Shown: positions 49,862 through 58,287 of the stretch, piece after piece | Position numbering within the stretch: position 1 is the stretch's first letter | Layout of the letters: each line of letters begins with the position of its first letter | Origin: Chitinophaga niabensis | Lineage (GTDB): Bacteria > Bacteroidota > Bacteroidia > Chitinophagales > Chitinophagaceae | Direction of reading: 5' to 3' | DNA length: 64,000 nucleotides | Assembly (NCBI RefSeq): GCF_900129465.1 | Contig: NZ_FSRA01000002.1 | Coordinates: forward strand, 992,001 to 1,056,000 | Position numbers and translations under genes: made by a program | The notes under the pieces: model-generated | What the model was told of the DNA's origin: nothing | Database searches by the model: none | What the model saw: only the letters and a program-made list of their open reading frames with translations

Positions 49862-50887
49862 TTAACCCCAGACTTTCGTTCCTTCACTGCAATTCGCACA
49901 GATATCAATGTGTTTACGCCCCTTGATGATCTGGCTGCGGAAGTTCACATAACTTTCATTATGCCAGAGCGTTTTGAAGCTGGATGATTTCAGGTCTCCC
50001 AGTTTATGTGTGGCGTCTTTATCAAAGCAGCAGGGCACTACCAGGCCATCCCAGGTGATCACCGGGGAATGCCATAAGCGCCAGCAATGATCTTCCATCG
50101 TATTTTTAATGGCATAAGTTCCATCTTCATTTTTACGATAGCGGGAATATTTATCTATTGTGGGGATCAGGCGGTTGCCTTCTTCATAATCATATACCTG
50201 CGCGGTTTTAAACCTCACCTCATCTACACCTACTTCAGCAGCTAATTTCTTGATATCTTCTATCTGGTGCTCATTCGGTTTTACCACCAGGAACTGGAAG
50301 AACACAAATGGTTTTTTAGATTTCAGCTCCTTTTTCCATTTCACAATATTCTTCGCACCCTCGATCACTTTATCCAGGTTTCCGCCAACACGGTATTGTG
50401 TATACACATCCTGGGTGGTACCATCTATGGAAATGATCAGCCTGTCCAACCCGCTTTCCACCGTTTTCTTCGCATTTGCGTCTGTGAGGTAATGCGCATT
50501 GGTGGAAGTAGCCGTGTAAATCCCCTTACCGGAAGCATATTTCACCATATCCAGGAAAGCAGTGTTCAGGTAAGGCTCTCCCTGGAAGTAAAAGATCAGG
50601 TACAACAGGTCCTTATGCAATTCATCGATGGTTTCCCGGAAGAATTTATTATCCAGCATGCCTGTAGGCCTGGTAAAAGCCCTCAGCCCGCTGGGGCATT
50701 CCGGGCAACGGAGGTTGCAGGAAGTGGTAGGTTCAAAGGAGATGGAAATAGGGAACCCCCATTGGATAGGTTTCTTTCTCCACTTGCTCCAGTAGAAACT
50801 GCCCAATACTTTTCCCGCGTTCCAACCGCGGCGGAAAGTAAATTTTGACAGAAAGTTCAACGAGTCATTCAGGTTCAGTTTCGGCAT
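49862..50887 (-). CDS. Radical SAM protein with SPASM domain
   Basis: The 341-aa iron-sulfur enzyme has the radical SAM cluster motif 'CNLRCPEC' in 'SFEPTTSCNLRCPECPSGLRAF'. The core is followed by a C-terminal SPASM-type cysteine set ('MEDHCWRLWHSPVITWDGLVVPCCFDKDATH' and 'HIDICANCSEG'). SPASM proteins usually mature peptides or modify sugars and enzymes. No precursor peptide gene is obvious next to it, and the neighbours (YtxH cassette and GH25 lysozyme) do not suggest a substrate. The start 'MPKLNLNDSLNFLSKF' is the first ATG and fits similar proteins. Confidence 0.9.
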   Translation of the reverse strand: MPKLNLNDSLNFLSKFTFRRGWNAGKVLGSFYWSKWRKKPIQWGFPISISFEPTTSCNLRCPECPSGLRAFTRPTGMLDNKFFRETIDELHKDLLYLIFYFQGEPYLNTAFLDMVKYASGKGIYTATSTNAHYLTDANAKKTVESGLDRLIISIDGTTQDVYTQYRVGGNLDKVIEGAKNIVKWKKELKSKKPFVFFQFLVVKPNEHQIEDIKKLAAEVGVDEVRFKTAQVYDYEEGNRLIPTIDKYSRYRKNEDGTYAIKNTMEDHCWRLWHSPVITWDGLVVPCCFDKDATHKLGDLKSSSFKTLWHNESYVNFRSQIIKGRKHIDICANCSEGTKVWG

Positions 50888-50997
50888 AATTCGGGCCTCT
50901 TTAGGAGCCTAAATTTACTACAACTCTGCGGGCTTTCATGCATAGCACAAAAAATTGCCCTATACTTGCTCCTGAATTTCATAGCACACCAGTAAGA

Positions 50998-51768
50998 ATG
51001 GCAAGAAGAAAACGCGTGCGGAGCCGCCCCTTTATCTACATCTTTGTGTTCATCAGCCTGGCCGGAGCTGCCGCTGCTGTATGGTGGTGGCTGCGTACAA
51101 AGGAACCCATGACCTTTGTACGGTATGAGGAATTTGGAATAGACATGCCCGTGAATTATTCCGTGCATGGCATAGATATCTCCAAATTCCAGGGAAATGT
51201 GAACTGGATGGCCGTGCGGCAAATGCAGGTAGATGAAATTCGTATATCCTTTGCCTTTATTAAAGCTACAGAAGGGATCAGCCGCCAGGACGGTACTTTT
51301 CAGCGGAACTGGGAAAAAGCCAAAGAAGCCGGTGTGATCCGGGGAGCCTATCATTTTTTCTATTCCACCCGAGATCCTATCAAGCAGGCCATCAATTTCA
51401 GGAATGTGGTACAGCTGGAATCAGGGGACCTCCCTCCCGTACTGGATATAGAAGTACACAACAATCAGCCCGCTGCCGTGATCCGCAGTACAGCCCGCAT
51501 CTGGCTGGAAGACATGGAAAAGGCCTACGGCGTAAAACCCATCATCTACACCAATATTCATTTCTACGAAAAATACCTGGGCAAAGAATTTGACGATTAC
51601 CCGCTTTGGGTGGCGCATTATTATCAGAAGGATAAACCCCGCAGTGCCAGGAACTGGGTCTTCTGGCAGCACAGCGATATCGGGCATGTGAACGGGATCA
51701 GAACTACCGTTGATTTTAATGTTTTCAGGGGAGATAGTACTGAGCTCTTAAAGCTCTGTATTCCGTAA
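50998..51768 (+). CDS. Glycoside hydrolase family 25 (lysozyme-like) membrane protein
   Basis: The 256-aa protein begins with a basic cytoplasmic tail ('MARRKRVRSRPF') and one transmembrane segment ('IYIFVFISLAGAAAAVWWWL'), placing the enzyme in the periplasm. The GH25 barrel includes 'HGIDISKFQGNVNW' (active-site Asp), 'ISFAFIKATEG', 'GAYHFFYSTRDP', 'PPVLDIEVHN' (catalytic Asp/Glu) and 'VFWQHSDIGHVNGI'. GH25 enzymes cut the muramic-acid linkage of peptidoglycan. ATG 50998 was chosen because it starts the basic-tail/membrane helix; the open frame reaches 20 codons further. Confidence 0.92.
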   Translation: MARRKRVRSRPFIYIFVFISLAGAAAAVWWWLRTKEPMTFVRYEEFGIDMPVNYSVHGIDISKFQGNVNWMAVRQMQVDEIRISFAFIKATEGISRQDGTFQRNWEKAKEAGVIRGAYHFFYSTRDPIKQAINFRNVVQLESGDLPPVLDIEVHNNQPAAVIRSTARIWLEDMEKAYGVKPIIYTNIHFYEKYLGKEFDDYPLWVAHYYQKDKPRSARNWVFWQHSDIGHVNGIRTTVDFNVFRGDSTELLKLCIP

Positions 51769-51778
51769 CTTTACTACT

Positions 51779-52030
51779 ATGGAAGAAGAACCAAAAGATA
51801 ATTTCGACTGGAAGCTTCTGCAATTCTTTGTGAAGATCGTCCGCACCATCTTCATTGGGCTGATCCTGATGATGATCGATATTTTTACGGGCATGTATCT
51901 TGGCTTCGGCATCCCGGAAGAATCCACTCCCACCAGGTTAACACTATTCTACATTTGGTTTGGCCTCAGCATGGGGGCTTACATTTATTTCCTCTGGCGC
52001 TTGTGGCGAAAGAAAATGCCCGCCCCCTGA
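51779..52030 (+). CDS. Hypothetical two-helix membrane protein
   Basis: The 83-aa product has an acidic start ('MEEEPKDNFDWKLLQF') and two transmembrane segments ('IVRTIFIGLILMMIDIFTGMYLGF' and 'LTLFYIWFGLSMGAYIYFLWRL'), ending in a basic tail ('WRKKMPAP'). Family not recognised. It lies 10 bases after the GH25 gene and probably shares its transcript. It is convergent with a CAP gene. Confidence 0.75.
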   Translation: MEEEPKDNFDWKLLQFFVKIVRTIFIGLILMMIDIFTGMYLGFGIPEESTPTRLTLFYIWFGLSMGAYIYFLWRLWRKKMPAP

Positions 52031-52040
52031 CCTTATTTTA

Positions 52041-52595
52041 TTATTGTTTGGAAGAAGTGGCACCGAAGGTCTGCGTCCAGATATTTCCGGCACGCGCTAC
52101 GGCAACATCTCTGTAATTGGCACTCATCATATTCTTGCAATGCCCTGCACTTTTTAACCAGCCATCGATCACTGCCTGCTCTGTAGTTGGCCCTGAAGCA
52201 ATATTTTCACCAGACCAGGACGCTTTGTAACCGGCATCTGCAATGCGGGTTTGGGGAGTACCGCCATTAGGACTGTTATGTGCAAAGTATTTGCGTGTTT
52301 GCATATCCTTACTGTGGTTGGCTGCAGCCAGTTCCAGGTAAATATTCCATTTAAGAGGATCTACAGGAGGCATTACTTCACCCCCACAATTACATCCTTT
52401 GGTACGTACATTATTTATAAGAGAAAGCAGCACTTCTTTATTGACGTTGTTCTCAAACACCGGAACAGTTCCTGGTTCCTGCGTTGCGGGCCCTTCCGGC
52501 AGTTGTGGCTCCAGCGGCGCTTCTTTAGTGCACGCAGTAGCGAACAGCAGAATGGAAATAACAAAAGGTACTAAGCGGTTATTATTAGGTAACAT
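52041..52595 (-). CDS. CAP-domain lipoprotein 1
   Basis: The 184-aa protein has a hydrophobic N-terminus with a likely lipid cysteine ('VISILLFATACTKEA'), a short linker, and a CAP/SCP domain. The domain has 'LLSLINNVRTKGCNCGGEVMPP' at its start, 'LELAAANHSKDMQTRKYFAHNSPNGGTPQTRIADAGY', 'SGENIASGPTT', and 'GWLKSAGHCKNMMSANYRDVAVA' with the conserved His. The extra 'GCNCG' cysteine pair is seen in Bacteroidota CAP proteins. It is paralogous to the next gene on the left of its promoter region, sharing the same motifs. Confidence 0.9.
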   Translation of the reverse strand: MLPNNNRLVPFVISILLFATACTKEAPLEPQLPEGPATQEPGTVPVFENNVNKEVLLSLINNVRTKGCNCGGEVMPPVDPLKWNIYLELAAANHSKDMQTRKYFAHNSPNGGTPQTRIADAGYKASWSGENIASGPTTEQAVIDGWLKSAGHCKNMMSANYRDVAVARAGNIWTQTFGATSSKQ

Positions 52596-52783
52596 GTAAA
52601 ATCCCAGTTAAAATAAAAAATAGGTACTGGGTTCTTAATAGGAAAAAGGCTAAAACAAAACGAATGGTTCTTTCAGAGGAGAAGGGTTAAAAAGGAAGAA
52701 TAGATCTTTAATTCCGGATCAAAGATAACCTGCCGGCTGGAATAAAGCACTGGGAGCATGCAAAAAATATGTTAATGAAAATA

Positions 52784-52821
52784 ACAGATTACAGATCAAC
52801 GTAGTATGATCCGTAATCTGT
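52784..52821 (-). terminator. Probable terminator of the second CAP gene
   Basis: The 14-nt stem ACAGATTAC-A-GATC / GATC-C-GTAATCTGT has one mismatch and a 10-nt loop. It lies 10 bases past the stop of the CAP gene on the minus strand and continues into a T-rich stretch (TTATTTTCATTAA). Confidence 0.6.
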
Positions 52822-52831
52822 ATATAATCGG

Positions 52832-53383
52832 CTAGAACGCTTTAGGGACGGCCATTTCCTGGCTCCAGAAGTTGCCTACCTTAGCAACGCCCATTTCACG
52901 AAAACTACTGGTCATCAGCACTTTACAGTGCGTTACGCTCTTAAACCAACCCTCCACAACGGTACGCTCATTGAGCACTCCAAGGGCAATATTTTCTCCC
53001 CAGGCCTGCCAGATATACCCCATGCTGGCAATCCGTTTCCCACCGTTTCCACCCTCCAGGTCATTATGACTGAAATAATTATTCTCGAACATATCCTTGC
53101 TATGTAAGTAGGCTGCCCTTTCTAATGGTTTGCTCCATATAATAGGAGCGGCGGCTGCCATAAATGTATCGCCACAATTACATCCTTTCGTGCGGATCTC
53201 ATTCACTAATGTTATTAATAACTGCTGGTTAACCGGGTTATTCATCACAAACGTCGTGTCCTTAACAGGCGGCGGCGGTGGTGGTGTCATTTCTGTTAAT
53301 GGTGTTTTGCTGCATGCAACAGAAAGTAATACCCATAGCGATGCACCTGCGATCATTGCAGGGCGTACGATTCCCTTCATCAT
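52832..53383 (-). CDS. CAP-domain lipoprotein 2
   Basis: The 183-aa product is a diverged paralogue of the adjacent CAP gene. It has a lipoprotein signal ('ASLWVLLSVACSKTP'), a proline-rich linker ('TEMTPPPPPPVKDTT'), and the CAP domain with 'LLITLVNEIRTKGCNCGDTF', 'LERAAYLHSKDMFENNYFSHNDLEG', 'AWGENIALGV', and 'GWFKSVTHCKVLMTSSFREMGVA' (the conserved histidine is preserved). The end ('FWSQEMAVPKAF') lacks the usual terminal FG of the family. The two genes face the same way with a 236-bp gap, indicating a tandem duplication. Confidence 0.88.
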   Translation of the reverse strand: MMKGIVRPAMIAGASLWVLLSVACSKTPLTEMTPPPPPPVKDTTFVMNNPVNQQLLITLVNEIRTKGCNCGDTFMAAAAPIIWSKPLERAAYLHSKDMFENNYFSHNDLEGGNGGKRIASMGYIWQAWGENIALGVLNERTVVEGWFKSVTHCKVLMTSSFREMGVAKVGNFWSQEMAVPKAF

Positions 53384-53898
53384 GTTTTGATGATTTAAAA
53401 AATGAACAATAAAAACCGAGGTGGTTTACAGGAAGGCTACGGTAAAAAATAAGGTGGCTTAGTCGCGAGGATATGAGAAAAAATATCAAGTCTGGTTACT
53501 GTGTCTTTTGGGCAAACAAATAGACCACCAGACAAATTTGAACGACATAGGAGTTTGCAAAGCTAATGCCGGAATCATCTTTTGGAGCTTTCCTGCTTGT
53601 AAAATTTCTGTTAACGTGTTGATTGTTAAGCGCTTGTAAATATTTTCATAGGCAATAATGTATAGGTTCATGTTAAAATACTATCACTGTCAGGCATAGG
53701 AAAAAAAGTAACAATTCCAGAGTTTCGTTTATTTAGATATGATAGCTTGTCAAATATATAAAATAATAATAAAATGTAAAAATATAAATGTCAGCCGGAA
53801 GATTGAATAGATGGCCCGGAAATTGAATTATTTGATGCTTAGATCGTATTTTTAAACCCTCTTATATCAGCTATAAGATTTATATTAACTGTTACACA
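53384..53898. other. AT-rich 515-bp intergenic region, no recognised gene
   Basis: No protein family or RNA was recognised. The region is more AT-rich than its surroundings. A short minus-strand open frame (about 61 codons near 53486-53671) has no protein-like features and was not called. A small hairpin, CTTATA-TCAGC-TATAAG (53861-53877), lies just before the DUF4241 gene. The stretch probably holds divergent promoters for the CAP gene and for the DUF4241 gene. Confidence 0.45.
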
Positions 53899-54588
53899 TT
53901 GCTTGACTTCTTCAAAAGCTTTTTTTTAAAGTACAGCACGAGAAAAATTCGGTATGCCGCACAGGATTACAACCTGATTTTGGAGCAGCAGATCGTCAAT
54001 GGTATTCCTTTGGAACACCGTTATCTTGGAAAGCTTACACTTTCAAGCGGTTTTGTTGTGGCATGTGATCCCCTGTTAGGCCTGCACGATGCATTACCTT
54101 TTACACGTAAAGTCCCTACCGGCGAATATCCCGTTTACATGGTACTGTCCGGCAGTGGCAACCATCGCAAGAATACCCTGATCAAACTGGAACTCTCAGA
54201 TAAACGGGCAGTCCGTTGGGAATTGGCCATGGTACCCGGCCAATCTTCCGGCCATTCCTATATTGCAGATGTATATTATGGTTTCACCGTGGATGCCGGC
54301 ATTGGTTGTATCTGTGATGCCCATACACAGAAACACTATAATAGTTACCTGGAACGTTTCTTTAAGGACAATCCGAACGGTAATATTTATGATTCACTCT
54401 TTGCTTCCGCATTTGCACGCAACGGTATAGAAGAAAATCATAGCTTTAATTTCTATCTCCCGGCACGCCCGCAACAAAACGTGATCATGTTCCATACCGG
54501 TTATGGTGATGGTATTTATCCCGCTTACTGGGGGCTGTCTGAAGAAGGAGATGTTTGCAGTTTTGTGATCGATTTTATGGTACTATAA
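53899..54588 (+). CDS. DUF4241 domain protein
   Basis: The 229-aa soluble protein matches DUF4241 (PF14025). Visible are 'GFVVACDPLLGLHDALPFTRKVPTGEYPVYMVL' (DP and PF..VP.G.YPV), 'WELAMVPGQSSG', 'YGFTVDAGIGCICD' and 'GDGIYPAYWGLSEEGDVCSFVIDFMVL'. The function is not established. The start is a TTG at 53899 since no ATG precedes the conserved part; the first 20 residues are rich in F and K and may differ in reality. A C92 peptidase gene follows 11 bases later, suggesting a shared transcript. Confidence 0.82.
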   Translation: MLDFFKSFFLKYSTRKIRYAAQDYNLILEQQIVNGIPLEHRYLGKLTLSSGFVVACDPLLGLHDALPFTRKVPTGEYPVYMVLSGSGNHRKNTLIKLELSDKRAVRWELAMVPGQSSGHSYIADVYYGFTVDAGIGCICDAHTQKHYNSYLERFFKDNPNGNIYDSLFASAFARNGIEENHSFNFYLPARPQQNVIMFHTGYGDGIYPAYWGLSEEGDVCSFVIDFMVL

Positions 54589-54599
54589 ATTATTCCGCT

Positions 54600-55184
54600 A
54601 TGTTAGCCATACGTTTATTCCTGTTGTTATGCCTTGCGCAGAACAAAGAGCTTGCCGAAGGAGACATCATTTTTCAATCCAATATTTCCCCGCAATGCAA
54701 AGCCATTGAATTAGCCACGCATTCCAAATACAGCCACTGCGGCATCTTATTTAAGAAAGGACAGGATTGGTATGTATGGGAAGCCGTGCAACCTGTAATG
54801 CAAACACGCCTGGAAGAATGGACCCTGCGGGGCAACAAACATTTTGTGGTGAAACGCCTTATCGCAGATTCACTGATCACCACAGCCGTGATCAAAAAAA
54901 TGCAGGATGCCGGCAGTAAATACATGGGCAAAAATTACGACAGCTACTTCGAATGGTCGGACGACAGGATCTATTGCTCTGAGCTGGTATGGAAGATCTA
55001 TAAAGAAACGATGGATATTGAAGTGGGGAAACGCAACCCGCTGCGCAGCTACGATCTCAGCCATCCGCTGGTAAAGGCCACACTGAAAGAAAGATATGGG
55101 AAGAATATTCCTTTGGAAGAAATGATGGTATCCCCCGGTGATATCTTTGAAAGCCCGTTATTGAAAACCGTCGTTTCTCAATAA
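54600..55184 (+). CDS. YiiX/YebB-like NlpC/P60 cysteine peptidase (C92 family)
   Basis: The 194-aa protein has a short hydrophobic signal-like start ('MLAIRLFLLLCLAQN') and the C92/YiiX core. The features are 'EGDIIFQSN', the catalytic histidine/cysteine region 'ATHSKYSHCGILFKK', 'EAVQPV', and 'YCSELVWKIYKETM', which has the Cys of the CSELVW motif. The papain-like fold family often acts on amide bonds in the envelope. The frame is open upstream, but ATG 54600 gives the signal. The pair with DUF4241 is tightly spaced. Confidence 0.88.
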   Translation: MLAIRLFLLLCLAQNKELAEGDIIFQSNISPQCKAIELATHSKYSHCGILFKKGQDWYVWEAVQPVMQTRLEEWTLRGNKHFVVKRLIADSLITTAVIKKMQDAGSKYMGKNYDSYFEWSDDRIYCSELVWKIYKETMDIEVGKRNPLRSYDLSHPLVKATLKERYGKNIPLEEMMVSPGDIFESPLLKTVVSQ

Positions 55185-55220
55185 GAGAGAACACTCTTTC
55201 TTTTTAAATGTTATATCCGT

Positions 55221-55919
55221 ATGAAAAAACTTCATTTACTCCTCATAGCAGGTGCATGGAACTTCACCGCTTGCCAGAATGCTCCTAAAACTACTACCGC
55301 AACAGACAGTGCGCAAGCCGCTGTTAATGCGGATGGTTATTACGAAGCCAGCCTGGCAGCAGCATCTTCTCCCGGAAGATTGATAGGCCTCACGCTGAAA
55401 ACCACCAACGATGCGGAAATGACCACAGACTATCTCAACAGCACCCCCGAGATAGTGCAAATGGGTAACTGGTCTGCGCTGGACAGTGGAAAATACCTGA
55501 TCACACTCGTTACCGTAGGCAGCGGCAATCCCCAAAAAGATTCCCTGATCTTTAAACAGGATGGGAACGATCTTCGCTATATAGGGGATGATTATGGTTC
55601 GGACGGATTAACGCTTATAAAGAAAGAAAAACCTGCCCCCACCACAAAACAACTGATCATCTGGGTAAAGAACGAAGCAGAATGTGACCGCGGCCCCGGA
55701 TTCGGCAAAACCAAATGTTACGACGTGGTATACGGAGACAAGCTTCTCCCCGATGCAAAATGGGACAGGCTCTCCGAACCAATAGACAGCTTTACCTACG
55801 AAAAGGGCAATATCTATAAGCTGAAAGTGAACCGCATCCCCCGCGATCCCCGTATCCAGGACGTAGGTGCTTATGAGTATAAACTGGCAGAAGTGATCTC
55901 AAAAGAGAAGGCAAAGTAA
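55221..55919 (+). CDS. Hypothetical lipoprotein
   Basis: The 232-aa protein has a lipoprotein-like N-terminus ('LLLIAGAWNFTACQN', lipid cysteine at about residue 19) and a beta-rich body ('SLAAASSPGRLIGLTLKTTNDAEMTTDYLN', 'GKYLITLVTVGSGNPQKDSLIFKQDG'). The C-terminal half ('IWVKNEAECDRGPGFGKTKCYDVVYG') carries two cysteines that could pair. It resembles NlpE/DUF4377-type copper-resistance or heat-shock lipoproteins in broad pattern; the DUF4377-like C-terminus ('IWVKNEAEC') is the better guess. It is 36 bases after the C92 gene. Confidence 0.75.
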   Translation: MKKLHLLLIAGAWNFTACQNAPKTTTATDSAQAAVNADGYYEASLAAASSPGRLIGLTLKTTNDAEMTTDYLNSTPEIVQMGNWSALDSGKYLITLVTVGSGNPQKDSLIFKQDGNDLRYIGDDYGSDGLTLIKKEKPAPTTKQLIIWVKNEAECDRGPGFGKTKCYDVVYGDKLLPDAKWDRLSEPIDSFTYEKGNIYKLKVNRIPRDPRIQDVGAYEYKLAEVISKEKAK

Positions 55920-55934
55920 GGGATCCCAATACTT

Positions 55935-55963
55935 GACATAGGCTCGACATAGGCTCAGCCTAT
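55935..55963. repeat. 11-bp tandem repeat joined to a palindrome upstream of the efflux operon
   Basis: GACATAGGCTC occurs twice head to tail (55935-55945 and 55946-55956). The second copy merges into the perfect palindrome ATAGGCT-C-AGCCTAT (55949-55963). The layout suits a binding site for a dimeric regulator; it lies about 130 bases before the tolC-like ATG. Confidence 0.7.
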
Positions 55964-56095
55964 AAGATTCCTATACTATTCCTTAAATATCTTCTCCCCA
56001 CTGCAGCATCTGGCCGCACTCCAATATTCCTCCAGATTTGCATCTATACTTTGTTTTACGAACAAGGCAGGCCCTGTTCTTAACAAAGTTTCCGC

Positions 56096-57337
56096 ATGAG
56101 GTCATTCGTACGATACATTATTTTCCTCTTAAGCTTGAACGGGCCGCTGATGGGCCAGGAGAAAACCCTTGATGACTATGTCAACACCGCCCTTCAGAAC
56201 AGCCCATTGCTGAAAGATTATACGAACCAGCAAAAGCTCAACCAGGTGGATAGCCTTCGTATCCTCGCCGGGTACAAACCCCAGGTAACAGCTATCAGCA
56301 CCAATACCTATGCTCCTACTTATCATAGTTATGGTTATGACAATGCTATCACCAACGGAGGCCAGTTCAGCGAGCTGGTCACCGTCAACAAACTCCTTAT
56401 TGGGAAAAAGAACCTGAACAATCAGCTGGATGCCGTACTGTTATTAAACCGGTCCCTGGAAATTACCGGTAAAATATCCGGGCAGGACCTGAAAAAAGCG
56501 GTAACCGCACAATATGTAACCGCTTATGGTACCAGCCAGGAACTGAAGTTTAATGAAGAAATGCTGACATTACTCCGTAAAGAGGAAGTGATCCTGAGAA
56601 AAATGGCAGAAAAAGGGGTTTACCGGCAAACAGACTATCTCATCTTCCTGACCACTTTAAAGCAGCAGGAACTGGTGAACACCCAGTCAAAGATCCTGCT
56701 GCAGAAAGAGTATGCCGCCCTTAATTACCTCGTAGGCATAAAAGATACCGGTACCGCCATCCTTCGCCCCCCTTTGCTTTCTCCTGAAATGGTGGCAGAT
56801 GTGGAAGGCACAATATTTTACCAGCAGTTTATCACAGACAGCCTGAAACTTCGCAATAGCGATGCCCTCATCGACTATAACTACAAGCCCAAAGTGAGCC
56901 TTTATGGTGATGCCGGTTTTGCTTCCACTTTTACAGACCATGCTTACAGGAACTGGGGTGCCAGTTTTGGGGTAACGCTTGCCGTTCCCATCTATGATGG
57001 CCACCAGCGCAAAATGCAGCATACAAAAATTGAGATGCAGGAACAAACGCGGCAGCAGTACCGGGACTTCTTTAAGGTGCAAACGGCTCAACAGCTGGCA
57101 GACCTTTACCAGCAGTTACAATCCACCCGGCAGCTGATATCGCAAACTGCTGATCAGTTAAAATATGCATCAGCCCTCATTGCGGCCAACCAGAAATTAA
57201 TGAACACCGGTGATGTTCATATGGCAGACTATGTACTGGCTATCGGCAATTACATGGCGGCAAAGAACATCCTTACGCAAAACACCATCAACGAACTACA
57301 GATCATTAACCAAATAAATTACTGGAACGGAAAATAA
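56096..57337 (+). CDS. TolC family outer-membrane efflux protein
   Basis: The 413-aa outer-membrane channel has a signal ('YIIFLLSLNGPLMGQ'), then long helical repeats ('TLDDYVNTALQNSPLLKDYTNQQKLN', 'TYAPTYHSYGYDNAI', 'GYKPQVTAISTN', 'TAQQLADLYQQLQSTRQLISQTADQLKYASALIAANQKLMNTGDV'). The middle part 'YNYKPKVSLYGDAGFASTFTDHAYRNWGASFGVTLAVPIYDG' matches the TolC/OEP family. It starts the efflux operon, 6 bases before the adaptor gene, and exports substrates in line with the RND pump. Confidence 0.92.
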   Translation: MRSFVRYIIFLLSLNGPLMGQEKTLDDYVNTALQNSPLLKDYTNQQKLNQVDSLRILAGYKPQVTAISTNTYAPTYHSYGYDNAITNGGQFSELVTVNKLLIGKKNLNNQLDAVLLLNRSLEITGKISGQDLKKAVTAQYVTAYGTSQELKFNEEMLTLLRKEEVILRKMAEKGVYRQTDYLIFLTTLKQQELVNTQSKILLQKEYAALNYLVGIKDTGTAILRPPLLSPEMVADVEGTIFYQQFITDSLKLRNSDALIDYNYKPKVSLYGDAGFASTFTDHAYRNWGASFGVTLAVPIYDGHQRKMQHTKIEMQEQTRQQYRDFFKVQTAQQLADLYQQLQSTRQLISQTADQLKYASALIAANQKLMNTGDVHMADYVLAIGNYMAAKNILTQNTINELQIINQINYWNGK

Positions 57338-57343
57338 TATACA

Positions 57344-58285
57344 ATGGCATTATCCCGATTCATTCTTGCTTCTTTTGTTTTGCTGGCCATGCAAGGTTGT
57401 GGCCCCAAAGCGCCGGATGCAGCCACCGCAGGGGCAGAAGCAAATAGCGAAGCAGCCGGAACCCCCGTTACGGTTACCTCGCCGGGCATAGAAGACATGC
57501 AGGATGTGATAACGTTGAACGCTGTTTCTTCATTCCTGTTAAAAACGCCTGTGAGATCAAGCGCTAACGGCTACCTGCAAAAAGTGTACACCCAGCCTGG
57601 CCGTTTTGTCAATGCCGGGCAGGACCTCTTTGTTATCAGAACAAAAGAATCGCAAAGCCTGGGCAATACTATCAGCGGACTGGATTCCTCCCTGCATTTC
57701 GACGGGCTCATTCATGTGAAGGCCCCCGGAAGCGGTTATGTAACAGGGCTTTCGTACCGCCCGGGAGATTATGTGTTGGACGGAGAGCAGCTGGCCACGA
57801 TCTCAGATGCCAAAAGTTTTGTTTTCCTGCTAAATCTGCCTTATGAGCTGAAACCATTTATCCCGGCCAATAAACAACTGACCCTGCAATTGCCGGACAG
57901 TACAAGCCTCACGGGTTACCTGGATATTGCTATGCCCGCACTCGATTCAGCCTCACAAACCCAGAGCTATAAGCTCAGGGTTAACACGAATATGGATATC
58001 CCGGAGAACCTCATCGCCAAAGTAATGCTCCTAAAGAAAACAAGCCCTCACACCGTAACCTTACCCAAAGGAGCGGTATTGTCAGATGAAATGCAACGTG
58101 TTTTCTGGATCATGAAAATGATAGATAGTACCACCGCAGTAAAAACGATCATCGCAAAGGGAATGGAAACCGCCACTACGGTAGAAATACTTTCACCAAA
58201 ACTCTCTGCTACAGATAAGGTATTGCTCACAGGCAATTATGGCCTGCCGGATACAGCAAAAGTTTTAATCACCCAACAACCGTGA
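57344..58285 (+). CDS. RND efflux periplasmic adaptor subunit (HlyD/MFP family)
   Basis: The 313-aa adaptor has a lipoprotein signal ('FVLLAMQGCGPKAP', cysteine about residue 19), the lipoyl-like beta strand set ('SSANGYLQKVYTQPGRFVNAGQDLFVIRTKE' and 'IHVKAPGSGYVTGLSYRPGDYVLDGEQLATISD'), and the C-terminal beta domains. It is shorter than MexA-type adaptors and has almost no coiled-coil hairpin between the two lipoyl halves. This is a Bacteroidota variant or one suited to a short TolC partner. It overlaps the pump region by its TGA next to the pump ATG. Confidence 0.9.
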   Translation: MALSRFILASFVLLAMQGCGPKAPDAATAGAEANSEAAGTPVTVTSPGIEDMQDVITLNAVSSFLLKTPVRSSANGYLQKVYTQPGRFVNAGQDLFVIRTKESQSLGNTISGLDSSLHFDGLIHVKAPGSGYVTGLSYRPGDYVLDGEQLATISDAKSFVFLLNLPYELKPFIPANKQLTLQLPDSTSLTGYLDIAMPALDSASQTQSYKLRVNTNMDIPENLIAKVMLLKKTSPHTVTLPKGAVLSDEMQRVFWIMKMIDSTTAVKTIIAKGMETATTVEILSPKLSATDKVLLTGNYGLPDTAKVLITQQP

Positions 58286-58287
58286 CC

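Noticed and set aside
53486..53671. Short minus-strand open frame in the AT-rich gap
   Set aside because: No protein-like composition, no promoter and no neighbour spacing to support it.
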